Positions 35,040 through 47,755 of a DNA stretch of 64,000 nucleotides are shown here, in pieces. Below the pieces are notes generated by a model. The model was given only the letters and a program-made list of their open reading frames with translations, was not told the DNA's origin and did no database searches. The stretch comes from Sipunculus nudus (Eukaryota; Annelida; Sipuncula; Golfingiida; Sipunculidae), in NCBI GenBank assembly GCA_026874595.1, contig CM049314.1:26919729-26983728 (forward strand). The letters are read 5' to 3'. The translations under genes were made by a program, and so were the position numbers. The first letter of the stretch is position 1. Each line of letters starts with the position of its first letter.

Positions 35040-36958
35040 GATTATCACTGACCTTCAACACAAAGCATGATACATTTAATTACAAGGTCGGTCCCGCCAT
35101 GGGTTACCAGTAAATCTAGAAATCCGTGCGCATTTAATACCTGGAGTATTTGGCTCAGAGGGAGCCAAAAAAAAAAGTATACGTCATCGGCAAACCGGAA
35201 GTGACCCATTCCCACGCAGTGCGTTATAATATGCGCAAGTCAGCGATGCTGCAAACGATAAAAAAGACACATGATACTAACCTACATGTATGCGTCCATT
35301 ACTTTTTGGGCAAGCAATTGTACATCTTCCTGGAAGCAAATGTAGCATATGCGTTCAAGGTTAATCTAAAGTACGCATACATTAAAGTGTTTTCAGCAAA
35401 TAATTATGCCAATGGTAGCATAGGTAGCATACGCGTTTTCCATGGCTCGTTAGTTGGTTTCTTTATTATCAACTTCATGCGAAAACTAATCGACAGATTT
35501 TGATGAATTATTTCAAACAAAATATATTAACAGAGAGCAAATGTAGCACATGCTTTTTTAATACATCACATAAAATATCCGTTAGAGCGGCAATGCCCCT
35601 CAGATAGACTCAGGTGTCCGGGTTTTCTAAGTCTCGCACAACATGCTCCTATAATGATTTATCTAAGTATCTATCATTGTTAGCTGTTTAAATATCTATC
35701 TAACTAACATTTTTATTTATCTTAATCATGAACTTACCGTTGGCCAGAATAGCTGAAAGAAATGTATTTAGGTGTGTTTTTTCGGCCGGTGACTCGACGC
35801 TGACCAGGCCAGCCACCACCTGGGTACAAACTTCTTTAGTCTGGAACCAGGTGACATTTTTTGACAGCGGCTTATAGCAAGAGGGGTAAAATGACCATTC
35901 AATTTCGGCAATCCGAAAAGCGAGTAGAAACTTAATCCTTCAGTTGTGGCTGTAAAGTGAAATTTAAAACGGAAAAGCTAAAATGATAGAAATTATTCAA
36001 TGCTTCAGCTATGTTCGCACCGTGGATAAAAGTATACAAAGGAATGTATTTTAATTAAATTATGTCTATATACACAATTATTAATTTGGAGATTTTTTTT
36101 CATCAGGAGCATACAATACCACCAGGTCAATGCTATTGTTTTAGGATTAAAGGCTTACTTTAACCTACGACAGAATGATCGGGTGGCCGTTTCTATAACC
36201 AGCGAGGCTGATGAGGTTGTTTCACAACGTTTTAAATTAGAACATTCCTATTGTTAGTTTGTATGTATAGTGTGATATTTTGTGAAATTTAAAATGATTA
36301 CGTACCCAATGTAATCCTATAAGTGGTGTGTTCTGGGTCTGCGCTCAGTTCCGCTGGTGCCCGTACGACCCACAGGATGCGTCGTGTTATAGCTGATGGC
36401 GCTACACGCTGGGTCGGATGTACAAATAGCCAGCAAGTCAAAGCTGTGTTTCCTGAGCCCGAAGCACCCCGGATTTAAAGGTGCACCTTTCATATGTTGC
36501 ACGATGTCGAAATAACGCTGTTTAGGGGATACAGCTGAGATTTCTGAAACAACAATAGCTGTGTGTTTAAGTATTTAAAGCTTTATTTGGGTAAGATAAC
36601 CAAGTAAGCAAAGGCCACTCTGAAGAAACATTAAGAATACGATGCAGTCATCACCGAAATGTCGTACATATAAGTTCATTATGATTCAAGTAATTTTCAA
36701 TACCAATATCTATTATATTCACATGGCGATGAAAGATGATGCTTAAAATGAAATAAAAAAAATTCTTGCTAGAACTAAATAAATATGTAACATTTCAATA
36801 TTTTTGTTGAAAATAAATATATTACCATCTTTCTAAGACACATAATAACACAATAATAATAATAAATATAATTCATAATTTTGATTTAATGAAATAATTT
36901 TTAGTCCTGCCTACAAATCGGTCAATAAGAGAAGACAGCATGCAATGTAGATAAACAT
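35040..36958 (-). pseudogene. Lectin B: broken paralogue of lectin A
   Basis: The same four-exon plan is recognisable: signal exon at 36958 (MFIYIACCLLLL), PAN exon 36543-36306 (SPKQRYFDIVQHM, ICTSDPACSAI), CTLD exon 35949-35738 and CTLD exon 35248-about 35040. Damage: the signal-exon donor reads AT where lectin A has GT; the PAN exon shifts frame after CSAISYN; the first CTLD exon is 212 bp against 213 in A and C, shifting frame before the SCYK position; the second CTLD exon carries frame-breaking changes and an A/T run. The first hairpin Cys is also lost (FYSLFG). Exon sequence stays close to lectin A, so inactivation may be fairly recent. It has only one unit of the repeat that is amplified beside the PAN exon of A. 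Confidence 0.8.
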
Positions 36959-37117
36959 CTTCTTGTCAAAATGGTCCAAAAACTGAAAGTCTGTAGGAAC
37001 ACCCTATGGCAGCACCATGTTAGCTTGTTGCTATAGTGCCGGGAACGCCACTAAACGATCTTTCACTAAACCTAAAAAGTGTGCTTTTATGTTTTTATTG
37101 TATAACCTCGGTGCCCC

Positions 37118-37284
37118 TTCACAAAAATCTATACACTGTAAAAACTAGGCATTTGAAAATTAAATGCCCAAAAGGCATGACTTTAAAAATACTTTAGGTG
37201 TTTAAATATTTAATGCATGTTTAATTTTTACATCTAGGCATTTAATTATGTCAAACGTCTTCAGTTATGTTAAAAAACACAGTG

Positions 37285-37331
<47 letters not shown>

Positions 37332-37349
37332 ATTATATAAGTAGAAGGG

Positions 37350-37385
<36 letters not shown>

Positions 37386-38547
37386 ATAAGTAGTAGGGGT
37401 ATATATATAATATATTTATATATATATATGTGTGTGTGTGTGTACCACTTGTTAATAATCTTAAAGTTCACATATTTTCTACATTTTTTCTGTTTAAAAT
37501 CACTGACTTTTTCAATATAAAAAAAATACTAGTTTAAATGTTTTAAATTTAAATCGATATTTCTCAGTCATTTATGTTTCATTTTTCATTATATGGAGTT
37601 GCGTGTTCTGAAAGTTTTTTTATGTCCTACCAATATTTGATGGGACATTTTTATATGTTAAATTGAAAAAAAACTTATTATACCTTTTAATTTCATACCT
37701 TTTAGAGTTAACGCCACAAATAAAAAGCACCTGTGGATTTTCTGGGGATTTTGGAATCGGGTCATGTAAAAGTCAGAGCTCCTAAATGATCCTTCATCAC
37801 CGGATCGCGGAGGCGTGAGCACAGTGGTAACGACCTCTGATGGAGATGATCAGAATAACAAACTGCAGGTTGACCTGGCCCCACACCTACCGGGAAATCC
37901 TGATGTAGCAAACATTGAGAAAGGAGGTGGTTGAATTTAATCTTTTTGGAGCGTTTTCCCTCCCCCAAATATTGCTTTCTATCACTGCTGTGGCGTACCT
38001 GTAATTTTATGATACATGCGGACAAAACGATACACATAACCAAATGACTTGTGTTTAGGTGCATGATGACTTTAGTGGTACGTCACATAAGGAATCAGTG
38101 GAAGTCCATAACAGGAGTACGGATGAGAACGTACGTGTTTGTATGTGTGTGCATGTTGTGTGATAATGATGTATTCTAATATAGAGGATACAACAAAAAA
38201 TCAAGACTCATACATTTATCAATCAAATGGCAAAAAAATATACGGTTTTCTCCTTGGAAATTTATTAAGCAGCAGCCAGTCTCTTTCCGTTTCCGGTACT
38301 CACCTGTCCCTCTAGAGTTTATAAGAAATTGCATAATACGACAGTTGCCTAATCAGAATCTCTGTTCTCGGCCACCGGCAATACAATATGCAAATTGAAC
38401 AAGGCAACACACGGAACAAGAATAGGTTTTGTTACAAATCGTTATGCTGCGCACGTCTCTACGACAACAAGCTAAAAGCACTATAAGCTATCACGTGACT
38501 CACATGTAGAACTTTAACCATTGCCGCTGTCCAGCCACTGCGGGAAG
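37118..38547. promoter_or_regulatory. Divergent intergenic region between lectin B and lectin C
   Basis: The two genes are head-to-head with start codons about 1.6 kb apart, so this interval must hold the lectin C promoter and part of the former B promoter. It contains (TA)n tracts at 37290-37420. Segment 37918-38243 is duplicated at 47430-47755. No specific factor sites can be named. Confidence 0.45.
37290..37430. repeat. (TA)n microsatellite cluster
   Basis: Three TA tracts separated by short GTAGAAGGG/GTAGTAGGGG spacers. Confidence 0.9.
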
Positions 38548-41500
38548 ATGAACATCTATAGGACGTTCTGGCTCTTCCTTTTGCCAGGTAGGCCGTTCGT
38601 TAATAAGGTGATTGATAAATGTTCACCATTTCATGGCAGTTATTATAGTTGACTAAAATGACAATACATTTCCACCTTTACAACATTTTTATATATTTGT
38701 TTTTCATCAAATTAGATTGATACGAAACAAGGATCATTAGGATTTGATATTGTGCTTGTTAAGTAGTTAATACATTTAACTTCCATATAATGACATGTTA
38801 CATGATATTAATTCTGGTGTAGAATGAAGATTTATCAATTTTTCATACGTAAAAATATACGTGATCCTGTAAATAATTATAAAATGAACCTTTGCACTGC
38901 TAGACATTTGCACTTGTATCATGTGTATACTCCAGACATACAACTTATGTTTTCTTCCACCATCCGTATGTGGAGTTTTGCTCCGTCATAATATTTTATA
39001 AGAGTAAGAAGGATTTTTTTTCAGCACAAAGGTTCCTGCCTGACTTTAAAATAATGGATTACCTGTCTCTGCATCTTGGAAGAACAAAGCAATTTATTAT
39101 CATGTACCAAAGTTATCTGGAGAATAAAAGCGGGCATGGTCATTGTGGGAGAAAACAGTAATTCTGAAAAAGTTATATAACAAAAAATAACCTTCAGGAG
39201 TGGTCCTTCTCTTTTGCCTTTTCATGCCATAATGGGATTGCTTCGTACAATATAAACTTTAATACAGGATATACGATATTGTATGCTATTTTTGTCGATG
39301 TACATGTATCTGTTTCCTTGTATAGAACATAACTCGACGCTATTGTTCTCTGCAATACGCTTGTACAATGTTTCATGCAATACCAATAAACTATAAACAA
39401 GGTTTAAACTTGAATTATTGATTTATCATAATTAATTGCAAAATGCGTTTCAATTAAAAAAAAGACAATTATAACTAAATTGTTTTAAATTATGCGGTTG
39501 CTTTTGTTTCCAGCAGTGTCAGCTTTGTCTCATACACAGCGGCATTATGAGATCATACAACAAATGAGAGCTGTCCCTTTAGACCCAGGGAGAACTCTGT
39601 ATACCAAGGGTGCGGTCTTGTTTTGCTTGGCGATGTGTAACTCCGACCCGGCATGCAGCGCCGTCAACTATAAAAACGACGGCTCCTGTGAGGTTGTACG
39701 GCCACCAGCGGAACTGAGCGCTGACCCAGATTACGCTATTTACAAAGTTTCACCTGGTAAGTAGAGTCATTTGAGAATTACACCTCGATTACCGTAAAAA
39801 CTTCTGAGTAATTAGTGGAGGAAAATTACAGTATTGACAAATTACACAATTATATCGGTGCAATGATAACACCTGGTAAGTCACCAAGAATAAGATTTCC
39901 AATTGTAAATAGTGACAAATACTAGAAATCTGCAGTCTACAGAATACAAGCCTCCGCCAAGTGGAGTTCCTTATTGTGGGATGCGCGAAAAATCGTGTTC
40001 GCATTCATTTATTCGCCCCATATTCTTAGGTTCATTCGTGCATAAGTGACTGCACATTTGTGAATATTCCTTGGTGACGTTCCTTAATCTGGATCATGTG
40101 CCTGATCCACACCAATACCTAACCGATTCTTCATTGGATATTCCCGAAATGCCCATAAGATTTCATTAGATTCTGTCCATAATTGCGTGAGTAGCGCTTT
40201 GAAATGAAACACACACGAACTCACACACACACGAACGAGGATGGACGCATACCTTCCTCTTTTTTTAAGGAGGTAACCGCCTCTATTTTGTAATGCTGAC
40301 TTATCTAATTTTTAACCCAAGTATGTACATCTGCAGAGATTCGGTTTGGGACTACTTGACAGGGCGGTAGAACTCGCTTCCTTTCATTTTTTTTTTAAAT
40401 TTTGTATCATGCTGTCACCCAGGTCCGGTGTCTACTGTACCTGTAGGTCCTGGTTGAAATCATCCCCCAAAGACGCACGCGTATGTGAGTGGACGCATAC
40501 CTTCCCGGCGGAGGCAAAACATGCTTCATTTGTCAAGTTACACCTTTTATATTATATATGGAAGCAGTGCAGCGCATTTTGAACAACTCCAAGGAGAGCC
40601 TTATTTTTCATCTATCGACTTTAAATTCTGGTGTGCTTATTATAAAATACAAACTAAAATATTCGGGAAATTCAGCTGATAATTTTATCAATTTTGTATA
40701 AGGGTTCATCCCCTGTTGTCTTATATTTCCTTAGAACTCCGTCCTAACAAGTTTTTTTTTTAAATATTTGTTTAATTATTTCCCATTTTATAATGTAAAT
40801 ATGAGAAAACCTGCTTATATATTCATAATTATAACAGCGATAACAAACAAATTTCATTACTTATATATTGTTCTGATTATAAATAAGTGCGTCTTATGCT
40901 TACGTCCACGCTTAAACGTACCTGAAGCATTGATATCGTCTTATTGTACTTGTATAACCATTTATATTGCAGCGTGCATTGTCGGATTTAGTTACTTTTG
41001 GCCCCAAGGGATGCTGAATTCCTCGGGTCACGCTTATCCTTCTTGCTATAAGCTGCTGATCACAAGGGTCACGTGGTTCCAGGCAGGTAAACTGTGTGGC
41101 GACGAGGGGGCAGATCTGGCCAGCGTCGAGTCACCGGGGGAGCAGACTCACCTACGGACGTTTCTTCCCGCGATCCTAACTGGAGGTAGGTTGATTAGAA
41201 AGATAAATAGCTAGCGAGGCAGATACACAGACAATCAGCCAGTCACACGTGTATTTGTCGTGGTTGGCTTTAAAATCGCCAGGTTTAATATTCGCGATGT
41301 TTCGCGAGTGTCATTTTCTCGATTACCATAAAGTTACTTACAGAATGTACATAACTATTATTATATCAATTACCAAATATGAAAGAAAAATCTTAACAAT
41401 TGCACAAAGAGCTAAGAGAACACTGAACACGTGGAATAATAACAACAATCAGAAGAAGAATAAGAATAAGAATAATAACTAGCAATTACCTGTGCTACGC

Positions 41501-44500
41501 ACGGACATGGGCGAACACGACAATCCGTACAGTGGTATCGGAAATCCGGAGATCGGAAAAATCACAAATCGCTTACGCTTTAAATATGTTGATTCATTAT
41601 ATGTATGGTGTTATGGATAACAATCTTTAAGAACAGCGTACAATCGCACATGGTCGCCCCAAGCCAGTGCCTAACATGTGGTCGGGGTCTTTGACAAATA
41701 GTCATCTACACATGTACCATGTGACATGAGAAATTGTTGAAAAATATCACATATATATACAAAAGAAACCGTCTATGGAATAGACCTTGGAAGAAAATGC
41801 AAAAATACCAGTTTTATTTGTGAAAATAGTAACAATGATGGCCATGACTTGTACGCGTTAAGCGTACATACTGAATGAAAGAATGAAAAGTCTTTAAAAC
41901 AAATTGTATTACATAAACATAATTTAAAATGAGACGGCACATGCATTTAAAGGAAACAAATACCAGCACAAACGTATTAAATTTACATTTTAACAAGGTT
42001 TTTTTTACATTTATTACTGCAGTAATGAAAAAAAATCTCGATTTTCCAAACATTTTAAGTCAATATTATGTGTTTACAACTCCGGTTGTGCCACTTCACA
42101 CATGTACAATACATACTGTACCAACCGCGACGTGAATTTGGTTAACATTTTCTTTACATATGTTACATAGTAGGCCTAAATGTGTTGGTGGATATTTGTC
42201 AAGGACTTCAATCGCATGCAAGGCCCTAGCTGAACTTCGAGCAACCGTGTGCGACTGTATAACCTTCACAGCCTGCGACCCGGTAGATGTGCACTCAAGC
42301 ATTTCAGGTCACAGAAAGGCCTGCAAAATAATTCTTTTAAAGATCCCCCTTTTGAGAAAGGATCATCGATGGGGATTATTTCGGACCATAGATAGGGCCC
42401 CCGGAGTAAATCTCTGTCCCGCCATCACACACTCTATGGCCATTTTGTTACCGGACCCGACACATAAAGAAAAGAGGCGCCCGCGGGGGAGCAAATATTA
42501 AAATGATTAATTATGCACGTAATACGCACATATTGCAAATAAAAGTGGGTGGAATCTCTTCGGACAAACCAGAGCATGTGTATGTCGAACATCATGGCAA
42601 TCCGTCCGATGGTATCAGAAAAGATACGGAAAATCACAAAAATCGCCTTACGATATTAATATATAGATAATAATAATAATATATTATTATTATTTATTAT
42701 TATTATCATTATAATATTTGCTGCAACTGTTTATTGATAATAACATGTGTATACTAATGTCTCAATGTAAATAGCCAAAACAGCGTCACTTCCTCTTGTT
42801 TGGACATTTGTAAATGCGATGTCTTTGATTACAAAAAAATGGCGGTCTAGCATCATAATAAAGATAAGTATTTTTGCGATAATGTACCTGACTTAATAAT
42901 GATAAACATCTGAAGTTAACTTAGTAAAACCTTTGCTTCTATGTCAGAACAATTTAGAATTGATAAGTGGCCTGTTATACCTTAAGTGTAAATAAATACC
43001 AAATACCAGATTCTCCCTTTTTCTGGCACACAGAAGTTAAGAACTGAGTCCAGCAAACTTATTTTATCAGATGTTAAGTATCGAATAATTATCAGTGATG
43101 TAAATGCATTTACTGGAATAGGCACTTAAAGATAGAACAATTTATTATATATCTGATCTCAGCCAAAACAAAACCAAATGATTAAAGTGCTATTAAGAAC
43201 CTCGTCATATTGAAGCGTTGTCTAGATTATATTAACTACCACCCATAATATTATTGGAAACTAATTTGTTATAGGGCTGTACTGATCCCAAACAGACAAA
43301 TCTCCTAGAAAGTCCTCGATGACCTATTTATACTCGATGGCGTGGCATCTGATTATGTAAAAAGGGCCTCACTCTCGTTTCAAATTAACGGTTACATACT
43401 TTAAATGAAAATAAGTTTTATGACTCACAAACATGTTAAACGGGTCAGCTCTAATCCTATGAACAAAAGGTAAAACTCCCAAACATGTCTGAGATATGTT
43501 TGAAACATATTAACCTTTTTTACTTTGTTAACAGGCGTGATATTTTCACATTTCTGCTTCATATTTACATTTAAACTTTCCGTTAAAATGAAGTTTAATC
43601 AGCTGCTGCAGATAAGCAGAATTCACTATTTAAAAGCAGAAAAAAAGATCACCTGTAGATCATCTAATATCTATTAATATCTACGGTATTTTCAACTGAT
43701 CAACAGTCGGCTTAATGATTTGTAAAACGAATATCGCTGATAAAGGTCTGAAACTGAAAGGTATATTTTCTATAACCTTAGGTTTACACGAATAATCCTA
43801 CTCTATATATGTATACTCAATTTTATGTACATGTAAATTTACCTGAGATTGAAACCCATGAATATTTAAAATATTGTGACATTTTGAATATTCCAAACAC
43901 GAAAAACAGTTTCCATAGGATAAAGAATATTATCTGATGGAACCGATTCATGTCTAGACGGTTCTTATAACGACTTTTGTCAGTGTCTGATCAGCTGAGA
44001 GACGATTTTTCTGAGCGTAAAACGTCAGTGACTTGGGACGGCCACGTTGATACCTCTCTAACGCACTTGGGAGTGTATATCGTAATAACCGGAGGACTGG
44101 TATTCCGGCGATGGGCTGGGGTCAAGAAACAGACTAGGACGATACATACGCGAAGCGAGAGTGGTACTGAATATTGTTTTGCCGGGGTATATTCAGGTAT
44201 TTAGTGCTGGATGAATCAAGGAGACATCTGCTGTGAAAGATATTTCTTTACAGATCTGTCATTGCTCTCGAGATTTTTAGGGGCGCGCGCAGTGTGCAGT
44301 GTACATAGAAAAGTAAATTAGTCGAAGTGATTTTGTTTGATAATGTGGAATCTTGTGATTTTCGATACATATGCGAGGAACTTCTCTCTATAGTGTATAT
44401 TTAATATATTTTATTGCTTTGTTGAGTCATTTTTTGAGTGTATGTGTGAGTTTCAGCCGGTTTGGTTTACCGTTTATAAGAACCTGGACGTCCATTTCCT

Positions 44501-45126
44501 CGGGGGTGTAACATCAGCTTTCTAGGAATAAGATACAATAAGAGACATAAACAACGAGAAAATCACACAGAGAGCGATATTCCAAGCAATGGCAGCTCAT
44601 TATCCCCTTATGCCTTTGTCCGAATGCAGGATTTTTCCTTCAGAAAATTCCTAGATCCTGATGGATTGATAACTTTTTTTATTAATGTTGCTAAAAGACA
44701 AACAAACAAACGAACAAACAGACAAGCAAACAAAAGCCGACAAAAACATAACCTCCTTAGTGTAGGTAATTAGTTTCGTCATAAAAAAGTCTGTGTGTTG
44801 TATTGATATCTGGAACCTTGTACAACTCTTAAAAAAATACATGCATATAACCACTTATTATAGTTATTTACTTTATCTGCAGTTCTTTTAATTACCTTTT
44901 TTCATGTTAATTGACAGACGCGTGGATTTCCGGATATACGAACGGCACTACATGGGAATGGACCACTTCATCCCACCCAATGACGTATACTCATTGGGCA
45001 CCGTCCGAGCCGAGCACTCCTGGTATTGCTTGTGCACGGATCACAAAAGAAACTGGTAACCCATGGCGAGACCGACTTTGTGATAAGACGTATAACGCTC
45101 TGTGCGAACGTCCGGTGATAGTCTAA
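38548..45126 (+). CDS. Lectin C: secreted PAN/apple-like plus C-type lectin domain protein
   Basis: Four exons, 38548-38587, 39514-39756, 40973-41185 and 44918-45126, all phase-1 introns with AG/GT borders, give 234 residues. The start ATG at 38548 opens a signal peptide, MNIYRTFWLFLLPAVSA. The PAN-like module includes LSHTQRHYEIIQQM, FCLAMCNSDPACSAVNY and GSCEVVRPPAEL. The CTLD has an N-terminal Cys then SCYKLL, TWFQAGKLC, ASVESPGEQTHLRTF, DAWISGYTNGTTWEW, TYTHWAPSEPSTPG and NPWRDRLCDKTYNALCE. The EPN/QPD calcium loop reads EPS and WND reads WRD, so classical calcium-dependent sugar binding is doubtful. Exon 3 (213 bp) and exon 4 (209 bp) match lectin A in length exactly; the PAN exon is 18 bp shorter. 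Transcribed away from A and B. No disabling changes. Confidence 0.87.
39920..40255. repeat. Interspersed repeat (CCTCCGCC-type), copy in lectin C intron 2
   Basis: Shares order and wording with 59393-59693: CAAG-CTCCGCC, TTATTCGGCCCATATTCT-like, TTCGTGCATAA, TCCCGAAATGC, CGTCCATAATTGCG-like blocks and a CA-rich end. Confidence 0.6.
40269..40455 (-). mobile_element. SINE 3' part (family of 55.8 kb)
   Basis: Matches 55765-55880 from GGAGGTAACCGCCTC through TGACTTATCTAAT and AAATTTTGTATCATG-TGTCACC. The tRNA-like head is missing. Confidence 0.6.
44600..44770. repeat. Interspersed repeat end with AACATAACCTCCTTAG
   Basis: Contains GACAAACAAACAAACG-type words followed by ACATAACCTCCTTAGTGTAGG, like the 3' ends of RTE-type repeats. 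It lies in lectin C intron 3. Confidence 0.4.
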
Positions 45127-45488
45127 TACTGTTGCCCTGGTGATAGGGTCAGATTTTATGGAAAATTAGATAATGCAATGACAAAAAGACTTGTTTATTA
45201 ATCCCCATCTTTTACTAAGCATATAAGGTATACGTTTCTCACATGGAGCGTATTGGCCTTTGTTCTAACTATAAAATCTGCTAGCATCACAGGGTCATGC
45301 AAAGCGACCATGCAAGTCAGGTTGCATGCGACTTTTCAAATAAGGCAAAGAACTGGTTCATTCTCATGAGCATAGTAACATCACCTTCCTGGATCCCGAG
45401 CAAACAAAAAAAAAAAAAAAGTTTGACATTCTGAGATAGAGCGAAGGCGTGACCTTCGACCAGGAGGCGGGGCATGTGGGCCAAATTA

Positions 45489-45650
45489 GTTATAGGCTAA
45501 TGAAATTTAATGCAGGCCGTGAGGTTGGCGAGGCTGTTGGCTTGGCTTTGTGTCAATCATGGCACTGCTTGCCTAACGGCTCGCGTGCCATAGATGGCAC
45601 AAGCCTCGCAAACCTCACGGCTTGTATTACATTTCATTGGGCTATAAACC
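45489..45650. mobile_element. Near-complete palindromic foldback element
   Basis: The left arm (45489-45535, core CAGGCCGTGAGGTTGGCGAGGC) is the imperfect reverse complement of 45602-45650 (GCCTCGCAAACCTCACGGCTTG). Pairing continues inward (ATGGCAC with GTGCCAT), leaving a small apex near 45568-45590. The 101-codon ORF over it is an artefact of the palindrome. Confidence 0.65.
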
Positions 45651-47429
45651 ATTACATGAACTATACAATGATCTCTCATGGGAATGTAATAATGTCTGCC
45701 TATGAACCAATTGAAACAATTTCCTTTAGTCTGTATAAAGAAGAAATAAACTAGTACCCGAGGCGATAAGAGGCATGAAAGAAAACATAAACAAAGCGTC
45801 CTACACTACTTTCATAAATCACGAATGCGATCGACAAAGAATGAATCTCGCATATCTGTGATCCGTTATCAGTTCATCTGCCTGTATTTAGTAAGTTTTC
45901 ACGTATGCGCAATGCCGTGGCTTCGATTGGTAAAACGACTCTCGAGATTATATTCATCAACAAAAAAATACTAAAATAAAGCAAAAAGAAAAATTGAAAG
46001 ATTGGGTTCTCAGGTAATTTTTCCATGAATCAGTATACAGGGCGATTTTCTTTAGCCTTCTATTTAATGGTTCCATAAAAATGTCATAGGCCCTTATGAT
46101 CAGGAAAAAGCAAGATAAAAACACTCCATAACAAAGGAAATCTGATCAAAATTGTATTATTCTATCATTTTGAAAGAAATGTCCAAGCGGCTTCACCTCA
46201 AAAGGGTTAAGATTATATTGTAAATCCAAAACAAAAGTGTTGAAGCCCGGGGGGGGGGGGTAAAATTGACGCGCGCGGTACCTGAGAATCCTACGTGTTT
46301 GCCTAATGTATAGAACAATTGAAACAGAGACGCACTGAGTCTGTAAGTCGTGGTGATTTCGCTACGAAACATACATGTATATCCAGCTAAAATAAAGCGA
46401 TACAGGAAGATAATACAAATTGTAACAAGGGACCAAGTACCTTTTGCAACATTAATTGTTCGAATCTCTATATTACAAACAATTGGAATGTTTGGCAGCC
46501 AATAAATATTTAGGATGAAATGATTCTTAACTGTTTTAGAGCGACTGTATTAAGTACTACATATAATGTCATTATGCCATGAATTTTAGTAACGCCTAAT
46601 AAATATACTTTATTCAAACACATATCCGATATGCCTTTTATAGACAGATCAGTGTCAAATGAGAAGTTAATGTGTGTATGTGTGTGTGTGGCATCTGTAA
46701 TTTTTGCCATTTCCTATTGCCAGAGGTGACGCACATTTCAGCGGTTATGGGCATTTCCTGTATTACGCTGGAACATAATAGTGATTAAATGGTCAATCCC
46801 AGAAGAAGATGGGGATAAGATAGGAAATGGCACTACAGAAAGTTTTAAATGCGGGTACGAATTTAACGTTATATAACCTAACATGCTGACGTGTAGCTAT
46901 TAATAAGCTGAATATAAAGAGAAAAAAAAAACATTTGTTTGTGATGCATGTAATTTAACCCTATCATGTCCCCATTCTATAGAAATAAACGAGTTATATT
47001 ATTAGTATTCCACAGCAGAAATTGCTTGTACGTATCATCAGGAGTAAGCCTAAAGAGAACAGGTCAATCTTATGTAGCTTATTATATGCCTGATCCGGCA
47101 TACATGCTTATAAGGTGTAATATGGAGCTTAATGGCATAATGGCATAATGGACTTGTGACCAGCAGAAGTCCCAGCTAAGGTCTTAACCACAAGGGTGCG
47201 CTCTCTCGACCCAGGAGCAAATGGGTACTGGTCACAGGCGGCATGCAAATGTTGAACGAATAACCTTCTATCGCCTGATATGGCCGCTTTTTTGTCTGCT
47301 CCCCACGAAGCCGAGAAAAGCTACAAGAATGAACAGGCTAAAAAAAAGAGGCAAAGTGTAAAGTCGGATGAGACTGACATCGTCAGTGATATCAAACTAT
47401 AAATCGCACCTTTATCTTTAATTAAGTGG

Positions 47430-47755
47430 GAAAGGAGGAGGTTATATTTATTCTTTATGGAGCGTTTTCCCTCCAACAATATGGCATTTCGTTACTGATT
47501 TGGTGTCCCTGTACGTATACTGCATGGATGAAAAAAAAACACATATCCAATGGACTTGTGTTTAAGTACATCATGACTTTAAAGGCACGTCATATAAGGA
47601 ATCGATGGTAGTCAGTATCAGGAGTTCGCATAAGACGTACGTGTCTGCGTGTGTGTGCACGTTGTGCATTAAATGGCATCTTTTGATATAATGAATACAT
47701 ACAAAATATCAAGGCTCTCACATTTCTTATTCAGGCGGGCATGAAAACATATATA
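47430..47755 (+). repeat. Orphan copy of the lectin C upstream region
   Basis: Aligns collinearly with 37918-38243: GAAAGGAGG, TGGAGCGTTTTCCCTCC, GGACTTGTGTTTAAG (GACTTGTGTTTAGG in C), CATATAAGGAATC and ACGTACGTGT words. No signal exon or lectin exon follows downstream in the expected distance. Confidence 0.75.

Noticed and set aside
37265-37471. IYIYIY-type ORFs over TA tracts (also at 5.4, 54.9, 58.9, 59.6 and 60.5 kb)
   Set aside because: Translations of microsatellites, open on both strands.
45449-45754. 101-codon plus-strand ORF
   Set aside because: It lies across the palindromic foldback element; the open frame is a by-product of the inverted arms and has no domain or splice context.
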